DNA of 41,721 nt from Kiritimatiellales bacterium (GTDB lineage Bacteria; Verrucomicrobiota; Kiritimatiellia; Kiritimatiellales; Pontiellaceae). Location: NCBI GenBank assembly GCA_030621805.1, contig JAUXGY010000001.1, forward strand, positions 1 to 41,721, read 5' to 3'. The notes under the pieces are model-generated. The model did not search any database, had not been told where the DNA came from, and worked only from the letters and a program-made list of their open reading frames with translations. A program made the translations under genes and the position numbers. Shown here piece after piece: positions 7,785-14,576 of the stretch. The first letter of the stretch is position 1. Every line of letters begins with the position of its first letter.

Positions 7785-8267
7785 TTATTTTTTGGCTAAT
7801 TGAACGGCGAGCGAGACAGCTTCTTGCGCGGTGCGAGCGATGTGGATTCCGGGATCGGGTTCGCCGTTGCGGTGGACTTCCCAGGTGCTTAATCCCACGA
7901 CGGGAACCTTGAGCCGCAGGGCGAAGGCGAGCTCGGAGAGGGTGCCGTATGCGCCGTGGATGGCAATGACGACATCGCACGAGCGCACAAGCAGTGCGTT
8001 GCGGTAGGCCCCCAGATCGGTGGGAATGGCAATGTCGATAAACTCGTTGGCGGCGGATTTGTCGGTGCCGGGCAGAATGCCGACGGTGCATCCGCCTTCC
8101 GCCTTTGCACCTTCAGCGGCGGCGCGCATCATACCCTCGAGCCCGCCGCAAAAGAGGGTGGCACCCGCCTGTGCAATGCACCGACCCACTTCGATACCGA
8201 GCTGGTATTGCTCGGGTGTCGTTACGTGCGGGCCGAGTACGCCGATGTGCAGGGTAGAGTTTTCCAT
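7785..8267 (-). CDS. TIGR00725-family (LOG/Rossmann-like) protein
   Basis: A 160-residue protein of the family annotated as TIGR00725, related to LOG (lysine-decarboxylase-like, cytokinin riboside phosphohydrolase) and DprA-like nucleotide-binding Rossmann folds. Visible landmarks are IGVLGPHV at the N-terminus, LFCGGLEGMMRAAAEGAK, TVGILPGTDKSAANEF, and HGAYGTLSELAFAL, which matches the GGxGTxxE motif with the first Gly replaced by His. The molecular function of this branch is not established. It is convergent with icd (44 bases between stops) and divided from pcnB by a repeat element. Confidence 0.8.
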   Translation of the reverse strand: MENSTLHIGVLGPHVTTPEQYQLGIEVGRCIAQAGATLFCGGLEGMMRAAAEGAKAEGGCTVGILPGTDKSAANEFIDIAIPTDLGAYRNALLVRSCDVVIAIHGAYGTLSELAFALRLKVPVVGLSTWEVHRNGEPDPGIHIARTAQEAVSLAVQLAKK

Positions 8268-8294
8268 GGTTGAGTCCTTTTCTACGGTTGAGAA

Positions 8295-8346
8295 GGGCAG
8301 AAAGATTGGGTGGCAGAATTATTTTTCCACGAAATCATTCTGCCTA
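8295..8346. repeat. Inverted repeat, GGCAGAATNATT family (copy B)
   Basis: The left arm 8295-8324 has two units (GGGCAGAAAGATTGGG, then TGGCAGAATTATTT). The right arm 8330-8346 holds one complete unit (AAATCATTCTGCC). The element spans the junction of the TIGR00725 gene start region and the pcnB stop; the pcnB stop codon (complement of 8344-8346) lies at its very edge. Confidence 0.75.
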
Positions 8347-9552
8347 CTTTCCTGTTGCTCGTAGATCGGTCCAGTAGGTGAGCAGCTCTTCATTGCGGTG
8401 GTGGGCTTTGGCGGAAAGTTTGAAGTAGAGGAAGGCGTCGGGGAAGCCTTTGTGTTGCAGGAAACGTTGGGGTACGCGGCCTTTGGTTTTGTGGAAGCGC
8501 AGCTGGTTGCTCATGATGTCCGAAACCTGATAGATGGCTTGCTTGGGGACACGGACATTTCCGCACATACCCTGAAGGTGCTTGTGTACCGCTTCGCGCG
8601 CAGCGTCATGCGGAGCGGTGCCAGCTTCGACGAGTTCCTTTGCGAGGAACTCGTGGTATTCGCCAAAGATGAGGGCGAAGAGTAGGGCGGGGTGGACGCG
8701 TAGCTCGGCCTTGCGCCAACGATCCATCTGCTCGAGCGTGTGGATCACCCAGTCGTGCCGGGTTTTGTCTTCATCGATCCAGTGGGAGAAGTCGTGAAAC
8801 ATGGGGTGGAGTAGGTCGGTTTTTTCCAGCCAGTGGAACACGGCTTTAGCATGGCCGCAGAAGAAGAGCTTTTGCACCTCCTCATACATGCGCGACGGGG
8901 CGGCGAGTGCGAGCTTGTCGGCGTTGCGGCAGATGGAGTCGTAGGCTTCCGGTTCGATCTCGAAGCCGAGGGTTCCAGCAAAGCGCGCTGCGCGGATCAT
9001 GCGGACGGGGTCTTCGGTGAAGCGTGTGTCGGGATCGCCGATCACACGGATGATCTTTTTTTTCAGATCTTCAAGTCCTCCAGCATAGTCGATGATGGAA
9101 AAATTGGCAATGTTGTAGAAGAGGGCGTTGATGGTGAAGTCGCGCCGGAGAGCATCCTGCTCGGGGGTGCCGAATACGTTGTCGCGCATGACCTGGCCAT
9201 CTTCGCCGGTGCGGAAGATATTGTCGGAATGCTCTCCTTCGTTTTCAGGAACGGGTGCCCGGAAAGTAGCGGTTTCGATGATTTCTCCACGGAAGAGAAT
9301 GTGGGCGAGCCGGAAGCGGCGGCCAATCAGGCGGCAGTTTCGGAACATCTTGCGGAGTTGTTCGGGGGTGGCATCGGTGGCGATATCGAAATCTTTAGGA
9401 CGTCGGTCGAGCAGGAGGTCGCGTACGCCGCCGCCAGCAATATACGCAGTATAGCCTTCATCTTTCAGGCGGTACAGAACCTTGATGGCGGCGGAACTAA
9501 TGTTCCTGCGACTCACATTGTGGTCGGAGCGCTTGAGGAGGATGGGTTCCAT
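8344..9552 (-). CDS. pcnB: Poly(A) polymerase / tRNA nucleotidyltransferase family protein (PcnB-like)
   Basis: From ATG 9552 this is a 402-residue nucleotidyltransferase of the class II CCA-adding/poly(A) polymerase family. The head domain shows AYIAGGGVRDLLLDRRPKDFDIATDATPE in consecutive motifs, with the catalytic carboxylates in DFDIAT. RLIGRRFRLAHILF is the PcnB-type variant of the RxxHV motif, followed by RRDFTINALFYN and a helical RNA-binding tail. Poly(A) polymerase tags RNA 3' ends for decay. The frame stays open to 9747, but that extension overlaps the DUF4186 gene and has no similarity; ATG 9552 lies 8 bases after that gene's stop. The repeat at 8295-8346 abuts the 3' end. Confidence 0.88.
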   Translation of the reverse strand: MEPILLKRSDHNVSRRNISSAAIKVLYRLKDEGYTAYIAGGGVRDLLLDRRPKDFDIATDATPEQLRKMFRNCRLIGRRFRLAHILFRGEIIETATFRAPVPENEGEHSDNIFRTGEDGQVMRDNVFGTPEQDALRRDFTINALFYNIANFSIIDYAGGLEDLKKKIIRVIGDPDTRFTEDPVRMIRAARFAGTLGFEIEPEAYDSICRNADKLALAAPSRMYEEVQKLFFCGHAKAVFHWLEKTDLLHPMFHDFSHWIDEDKTRHDWVIHTLEQMDRWRKAELRVHPALLFALIFGEYHEFLAKELVEAGTAPHDAAREAVHKHLQGMCGNVRVPKQAIYQVSDIMSNQLRFHKTKGRVPQRFLQHKGFPDAFLYFKLSAKAHHRNEELLTYWTDLRATGK

Positions 9553-9559
9553 GGGCGGG

Positions 9560-9931
9560 TTAGTCGTCCAGGTGTTCCTCAATCCACCGTAGGATGGCAT
9601 CGACGATCTTGTTGACCTGCGCCTCGGTGAGTTCCTTGCCTTTCTTGATCCCAAAGAATTGTTCGAGGCTATCGCGGTCATTGCAACCCGTAGCGTGCTG
9701 GGCAATGAAAACGGGGTGGCCTTTGGTCGGGGTTTGACGCCCGTCATTCTTTGGGTTTTCCGGGGCGAGGCGCTTATTTACAAAGTCGGTGGCGTGTAGG
9801 CGTAGAATATCCATTCCACGCGAGGTGACGTATTCCTGCTCGGGTTCACCGAGAACGAATTTGTCAAGCCGTCCATCCTTCGCCAGTTTCTTTTTGAGAG
9901 CTGTCCAATCCTTGCCTGATAATTTTGCCAC
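9560..9931 (-). CDS. DUF4186 family protein
   Basis: A 123-residue protein starting with GTG at 9931. It has the DUF4186 core: ILRLHATDFVNKRLAP, NPKNDGRQTPTKGHPVF and IAQHATGCNDRDSLEQFF. In many family members the last segment reads AQHATATCCRGCL; here the Cys pattern is replaced by CNDRDSLEQ, so a metal site may have been lost. The C-terminal IVDAILRWIEEH helix is also typical. The function of the family is unknown. A GAGGAA lies 9 bases before the GTG. It precedes pcnB by 7 bases and probably shares its transcript. Confidence 0.85.
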   Translation of the reverse strand: MAKLSGKDWTALKKKLAKDGRLDKFVLGEPEQEYVTSRGMDILRLHATDFVNKRLAPENPKNDGRQTPTKGHPVFIAQHATGCNDRDSLEQFFGIKKGKELTEAQVNKIVDAILRWIEEHLDD

Positions 9932-9972
9932 AACTAATTCCTCATCCTAAGGGTTCCTACATAACTGAAGAG

Positions 9973-10001
9973 AGTCTAGGCTACCTAGAGGAGTTGCGCA
10001 A
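9973..10001 (-). promoter_or_regulatory. Candidate sigma-70 promoter for DUF4186-pcnB
   Basis: On the minus strand, TTGCGC (10001-9996) and TAGACT (9978-9973) are separated by 17 bases, 42 bases before the GTG start. Each box matches consensus at four of six positions. Confidence 0.4.
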
Positions 10002-10027
10002 GCCCTAGCTAGCGAAAAATACTAGAT

Positions 10028-10294
10028 TTATATATGGAGCCATCCCAGTGTCGATATGGGGTTTAAATCCTTTTCATGGATGAGCTCGCGCATTTCGGAA
10101 TGCCCAATGATTTCATGGAGTGTTCCGTGGTCGGCGATGCGTCCGTTTTTCATCAATACAATCTGGTCGCTGAGCTGCAGGATTTTGGAGAGGTCGAGTA
10201 GGGGCTCGATTCCGGTAAATTCGATCACCTGTTGCTCGGTGTAGGGCGTTTTTCCAGTAGGGTTTCCTTTGCCGGTATGCAGGTGTTTAAGCAC
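10028..10294 (-). pseudogene. Remnant of a molybdate ABC transporter ATPase (modC) with internal deletion
   Basis: An 88-codon frame has two pieces that line up with ModC-type ATPases. Residues 17-34 (YTEQQVIEFTGIEPLLD) match the segment just before the LSGGE signature. Residues 36-66 (SKILQLSDQIVLMKNGRIAD, then HGTLHEII) match the segment just after the H-loop. Roughly 65-70 residues holding the ABC signature, Walker B, D-loop and H-loop are missing between them, with the junction near base 10190. Walker A is also absent. A short HWFVL frame upstream may be a further scrap. Such a protein cannot bind or hydrolyse ATP. The assignment to ModC rather than another importer ATPase is from memory of E. 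coli ModC (GIEPLLDRL...; LDEILHLADRVMVLENG). Confidence 0.7.
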
Positions 10295-10589
10295 GAACCA
10301 GTGTGGGCTTCATCAAGCTTTTCTTTATTTACAACCCCCTTTGTAATGCCTTGTTTGTGATTACTTTGCGCCGCTCAGTGCGACTTGTATGGGGCTAAAA
10401 CAACGGGTTTTCTATTTAGATTTTATATAAATTAGGCAGAGCTAACTTTCGCGTATACGTAAAAACCCTTTAAAAAGTGATGGATATAGTCATGTATACT
10501 GAGTCGCTCAAAAAAACACAATTTACACAGATACTTGATCATCATACTCTCGTCTATAGGTGGGCAACAGGTTTCAGTAGTGGCCTTAG
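10295..10589. other. AT-rich leader upstream of the respiratory block
   Basis: This stretch has no gene. It is clearly more AT-rich than its surroundings, as expected for the promoter region of the 14-gene block. Several -10-like hexamers are present (TATAGT 10485-10490, TATACT 10495-10500, CATACT 10543-10548) but none has a good -35 at proper spacing. A TTGAT half-site (10535-10539) resembles half of an FNR box, without the matching second half. The promoter cannot be placed with confidence. Confidence 0.5.
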
Positions 10590-12527
10590 ATGCATACGGG
10601 TGTTTTGATTATGGGCAGGTTTTCAACGATAATACCGAATATTGAATACTGGAAAGAGAATATTCCATGTCAAAATGCGTGCCCGGTTCATACGGATGCG
10701 CGGGGCTATGTTCGGGCGATTGCCGATGGTGATTTTGAAAAAGCCTATCTGATTGCCCGTGGGCCAAACCCGCTCGCTTCGGTCTGTGGTCGAGTCTGCG
10801 CCGCTCCGTGCGAAGCTTCCTGCCGCCGCGGCAAGATTGATGATCCGATTTCCATCCGCGGCCTCAAGCGCTATGTCACCACCCAATATGGCTCCGAAGC
10901 CAATCCCGAGGGTGGCCTGTTTGACTACTTAAAGGAAAAGCTACAGGAGCGGCAGTGCGAAGGGGTTGAAGAACTGCGCAACTATATTGATGGCTATGAC
11001 GGCTCGGGAGCGAAGGTGGCGATCATCGGATCGGGGCCGGCCGGATTGGCCTGCGCGCACGACCTCGCGTTGATGGGCTTCAAGCCGACCATTTTTGAAT
11101 TAGAATCCGTTGCCGCCGGTATGCTCTATGTCGGCATCCCGGAATACCGTCTGCCGCGCGACCTCATTCGCGCGGAAGTCGGCGTGGTGGAATCGCTCGG
11201 GGTTGAGATTAAATGCAACACCTGCATCGGAGAGGATATCACGCTCGACCAGCTACTGGCGGATCATCAGGCTGTCGTGCTGGCGGTGGGGGCGAAGAAA
11301 AGCCGCGCACTTCCCATCCCCGGAGCGGAAGGCCCCGGCGTGTTGGCGGGGATCGATTTCCTGCGCGACGTGGCGTTGGGGCGGTCGGTGACGATCGGCA
11401 AAAAGATTATCGTGATCGGCGGCGGCAATGTTTCCTACGATGTGGCGCGCAGCGCGTGGCGCAAGAAGGGTGAGGAGATTGAACCGAACCCCGCACGGTT
11501 TGTTGGCGAGGATGTTTCTCGCGTGGCGATCCACGAGGGCGACCACGCCGAAGTCCACCTCTGCTGTCTCGAAAGCCGCGAGCAAATGCTGGCCGACGAT
11601 ATTGAAGTGGAGGAGGCCGAGGAGGAGGGCGTGGTTCGCCATAACAGCATTGGTCCGCAGGAGGTTTTGCGCGATGCCGATGGCCGGATTACCGGAATGC
11701 GCTTTTCCAAGGTGATTAGCCTCTTTGATGAATCCGGGCGTTTCAGTCCTACCTTCGACCATGACCAAGCGGAAATTATCGAGTGCGATACGGTACTCGT
11801 TTCTATCGGCCAAATGTGCGACCTCAGTTTTCTCAGCGATCATCATGGCGTGGAGTTGAATGAACGCAACTATCCCGCCCACGACCCCGAAACCTTTATG
11901 ACCTCCGCCGATGGAATCTTTGTGGCGGGCGATCTACAAACCGGGCCGCGTTTGATTATTGATGCCGTGGCCTCGGGCAAAAAGTGTGCGCGTGGAATCT
12001 ATCAGCATTTGACGGGCAAGGCGGTCGATACCGAGAGCCAGCAACGCCACTTTGAGCTGGAGGACTATTCCCGCGAAATCGGCTACGAAGCCATCGGACG
12101 TTCGGAGATTGCCACGTTGCATCCGGAGGAGCGCCGCAGTTTTTCTAAGATTGTCGAACTCGGCTTTCAAGAGGACGAGGCTACGCTCGAAGCCTCGCGC
12201 TGTCTCGACTGCGGCGTGAATACCATTTTTGACGGCGAGCGCTGCATCCTGTGCGGCGGCTGTGCGGATGTCTGCCCTGAGCTCTGCCTGCGGTTGACCT
12301 CCGTCGATCAGCTCGATCTTTCAGGCGATGAATTAAAGGCGGTATTGGCGGACTGCGCCGAGGGCGTGGATTTGGCTGAGTGCTCGGTAATTATTAAGGA
12401 TGAAGACCGGTGCATTCGTTGCGCCTCCTGCGCGGAGCGGTGTCCGGTCGGCGCGGTTTCGATGGAGCAGTTTTGCTACCGCGACGAAGTGAAGCCGGAA
12501 TGTGCATTGGCAATAGGGGAGAAATAA
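10590..12527 (+). CDS. GltD-like FAD/NAD(P) oxidoreductase with C-terminal ferredoxin domain
   Basis: A 645-residue protein of the glutamate-synthase small-subunit/dihydropyrimidine-dehydrogenase type. Its N-terminal iron-sulfur domain has cysteines at 27, 31, 66, 70, 74 and 78 (CQNACPVH, CGRVCAAPCEASC). An FAD Rossmann motif (IIGSGPAGLA, about 145-154) and an NAD(P) motif (VIGGGNVSYD, about 275-284) follow. Near the C-terminus are CILCGGCADVCPELC (552 on) and CIRCASCAERCP (608 on), a two-cluster ferredoxin module. There is no signal or membrane segment, so it is cytoplasmic. No glutamate synthase large subunit is nearby. Instead a Rieske gene follows after one base, so it probably exchanges electrons between NAD(P)(H) and the cytochrome b complex. 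The start may be ATG 10590 or 10611; neither has a good ribosome binding site. Confidence 0.88.
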   Translation: MHTGVLIMGRFSTIIPNIEYWKENIPCQNACPVHTDARGYVRAIADGDFEKAYLIARGPNPLASVCGRVCAAPCEASCRRGKIDDPISIRGLKRYVTTQYGSEANPEGGLFDYLKEKLQERQCEGVEELRNYIDGYDGSGAKVAIIGSGPAGLACAHDLALMGFKPTIFELESVAAGMLYVGIPEYRLPRDLIRAEVGVVESLGVEIKCNTCIGEDITLDQLLADHQAVVLAVGAKKSRALPIPGAEGPGVLAGIDFLRDVALGRSVTIGKKIIVIGGGNVSYDVARSAWRKKGEEIEPNPARFVGEDVSRVAIHEGDHAEVHLCCLESREQMLADDIEVEEAEEEGVVRHNSIGPQEVLRDADGRITGMRFSKVISLFDESGRFSPTFDHDQAEIIECDTVLVSIGQMCDLSFLSDHHGVELNERNYPAHDPETFMTSADGIFVAGDLQTGPRLIIDAVASGKKCARGIYQHLTGKAVDTESQQRHFELEDYSREIGYEAIGRSEIATLHPEERRSFSKIVELGFQEDEATLEASRCLDCGVNTIFDGERCILCGGCADVCPELCLRLTSVDQLDLSGDELKAVLADCAEGVDLAECSVIIKDEDRCIRCASCAERCPVGAVSMEQFCYRDEVKPECALAIGEK

Positions 12528-12528
12528 C

Positions 12529-13005
12529 ATGGATTCAGAAGAAAAAAAAAGCGATTCGGGCGATCGCCGGGATTTTGTGGGTAAGTGCGCTGCAGGGGCT
12601 TTTGTGGGAGCGGTTGGTCTTGCGGCGGCCGGTTCGTTGTGCGGGCTAAAACCTTCCGTGCTGCCCGATCCGTCGGAGCAGTTTAAGATTGGTTCCGGGC
12701 AGGATTTTCCGGTCGGTTCGGTGAAGGTGTTTGAGAAGGAAAACGTCGCGGTTTTCAGCGAGCCGGACGGGCTATACGCCATCTCGCTGGTCTGCACGCA
12801 CCTCGGTTGCATCGTCAGTTTGAACGCCAAGGAGGGTCAGTTCGACTGTCCGTGCCACGGCTCCCGGTTTACCCTCAAAGGGAAGGTCACGAGGGCGCCA
12901 GCCCCGAAGCCGCTACCTTGGTTTAAGATCACGGCGCAGCCGAGCGGCGCGTTGATGGTTGATAAGGGTATTTCCGTTGAGAGCGGAACGAAGGTGGTGG
13001 TATGA
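12529..13005 (+). CDS. Rieske [2Fe-2S] protein of a cytochrome bc-type complex
   Basis: A 158-residue Rieske protein. The cluster motifs are complete: CTHLGC (C89, H91, C94) and CPCHGS (C107, C109, H110), giving two Cys and two His ligands plus the C94-C109 disulfide pair. The N-terminus has a twin-arginine pair followed by a hydrophobic stretch (RRDFVGKCAAGAFVGAVGLAAAG), the usual Tat-dependent anchor of Rieske subunits. It takes the first electron from quinol at the Qo site. The stop overlaps the cytochrome b start by ATGA, so the two are translationally coupled. Confidence 0.95.
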   Translation: MDSEEKKSDSGDRRDFVGKCAAGAFVGAVGLAAAGSLCGLKPSVLPDPSEQFKIGSGQDFPVGSVKVFEKENVAVFSEPDGLYAISLVCTHLGCIVSLNAKEGQFDCPCHGSRFTLKGKVTRAPAPKPLPWFKITAQPSGALMVDKGISVESGTKVVV

Positions 13006-14564
13006 GCGACCCGAACAATAAACCCGGACTGCTCCAAGTTCTGGAAAACCTAAAGAACCTGCCTGCCAATGCGAAGGCGAGCTTCAGCCGCCGTGGCCCG
13101 GCGGATGGAAGCCGCCGAACCCGCGCGCAGACGGTATTCAACAATGTCTTCATGCACATTCACACGGTGCGCATTCACCGCTGGTCACTCAAGCCGACCT
13201 TTACGTTTGGCCTCGGAGTCGCTTCGGCGGCCTCGTTCATCATTTTGGCCGTGACGGGCATTGCATTGATGATCTACTACGAACCCTCGACGACCGGCGC
13301 ATACGAATCGGTTAAGAATATTACCTTCGTGGTGCCGGGCGGGCGGCTGATCCGCAACGTGCATCGCTGGGCGGCCTATATGATGGTCGTGACGGTTTTC
13401 CTTCACATGATCCGCGTGTTCTATACGAACTCCTATAAGAAGCCGCGCGAGTTTAACTGGGTGCTCGGCGTGATTCTTTTTGTCCTCACGCTGGCGCTGT
13501 CGTTCACGGGCTATTGCCTGCCGTGGGACCAGTTGGCCTACTGGGCGATCACCATCGGCGCGAACATTGCCGGTAGCCCGGTCGAGGTGACCGATGCGCT
13601 GGGCGTGACGCACCTCGTCGATGTTGGCGCGATGCAGAAGGAACTGATGCTCGGCTCCAAGTTTGTTGGCGGCCCCGCGCTGCTCCGTTTCTATTGGGCG
13701 CATTGCATCCTGCTTCCGGTCGCAATGATCGTGCTGATTCTTGCCCACGTTTGGCGTGTGCGCAAGGATGGCGGCCTGTCGCGCCCGAGCGACATTACCG
13801 ACGAAGATTTAAAGGGGACACCGATCGAAGAGTTGGCGGAAGAAGCCTTCTCTGAAAAGTCGCGCAAGAGCTATGGCCTGATGTGCGTTGTGCGCAACAA
13901 AACGGCGGCGGTGGATCGCGGCCCCGAGCGCACCGTTATGAGCTGGCCGCATCTGTTCAATGCCGAGATGCTCATCTTTGCCGTGCTTCTGGTCGTTCTG
14001 TTGATTCTCGGTTTGCTGGTCGATGCGCCGCTAAAAGAACTGGCGAATCCATCGGTTCCCGAGAACCCGGCGAAAGCGCCGTGGTACTTCCTCGCGATGC
14101 AGGAAATCATCTCCTACTCAGCCTTCTGTGGCGGCATGGTGATGCCCGGTTTGACGGTGGTTTTCCTAATGGGTATTCCGTTTCTTGATCGCGAAGAGGG
14201 CGACTCTGGTCGCTGGTTCGTCGGAGACGGCGTCAAGCGCACCACGATCAAAACAACCATCGTTTCCTCCATTGTGATAATCGGCATGCTGGCGTTCACC
14301 GTCACGTTCGGTTGGTTGCGCAACTGGTTCCCAGACATTAACCAGATATGGATCACGATCGTGAACCCCGGAACGGTACTGATGAGCTTTTTTGTGGTGA
14401 TTGCTTTCGCGGTCATCGCCAAAACGCGCTCCACCCGCCTTGGGATGACCGTGCTGTTTACCTATTTCTTAGTCAGCTTCGTGATCCTAACCTACTTCGC
14501 ATTGGTTCACCGCGGACCGAACTGGGACTTCTACTGGTGGCCCTCGCTTTGGCCTACACATTAA
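13002..14564 (+). CDS. Cytochrome b (fused b6 + subunit IV type) of a quinol oxidoreductase
   Basis: A 520-residue polytopic protein. The b6-like half has haem ligands H121/H135 (13 residues between) and H234/H249 (14 between, the b6f-type spacing), plus GYCLPWDQLAYWA. A long hydrophilic, cytoplasm-facing linker (about 255-320) leads to a subunit-IV-like half. The Qo-site PEWY position reads KAPWYF, lacking the Glu, as in several menaquinol-oxidising complexes. Together with the Rieske protein it forms the core of a quinol:cytochrome c oxidoreductase. The N-terminal 45 residues are hydrophilic and basic. The fusion of b6 and subunit IV in one chain with b6f spacing is notable. Confidence 0.93.
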   Translation: MSDPNNKPGLLQVLENLKNLPANAKASFSRRGPADGSRRTRAQTVFNNVFMHIHTVRIHRWSLKPTFTFGLGVASAASFIILAVTGIALMIYYEPSTTGAYESVKNITFVVPGGRLIRNVHRWAAYMMVVTVFLHMIRVFYTNSYKKPREFNWVLGVILFVLTLALSFTGYCLPWDQLAYWAITIGANIAGSPVEVTDALGVTHLVDVGAMQKELMLGSKFVGGPALLRFYWAHCILLPVAMIVLILAHVWRVRKDGGLSRPSDITDEDLKGTPIEELAEEAFSEKSRKSYGLMCVVRNKTAAVDRGPERTVMSWPHLFNAEMLIFAVLLVVLLILGLLVDAPLKELANPSVPENPAKAPWYFLAMQEIISYSAFCGGMVMPGLTVVFLMGIPFLDREEGDSGRWFVGDGVKRTTIKTTIVSSIVIIGMLAFTVTFGWLRNWFPDINQIWITIVNPGTVLMSFFVVIAFAVIAKTRSTRLGMTVLFTYFLVSFVILTYFALVHRGPNWDFYWWPSLWPTH

Positions 14565-14576
14565 GGAACTTGGACG

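Noticed and set aside
8833..9615. 260-codon open frame antisense to pcnB
   Set aside because: Shadow frame with no motif.
9553..9747. 65-residue N-terminal extension of PcnB
   Set aside because: It overlaps the DUF4186 gene in another frame and lacks similarity; ATG 9552 fits the family start.
10535..10548. FNR-like site upstream of the respiratory block
   Set aside because: Only the TTGAT half is present; the partner half matches two of five bases.
10590..12527. Glutamate synthase small subunit (gltD)
   Set aside because: The fold is GltD-like, but there is no gltB nearby, a ferredoxin domain is added at the C-terminus, and the gene is packed against a Rieske/cytochrome b pair.
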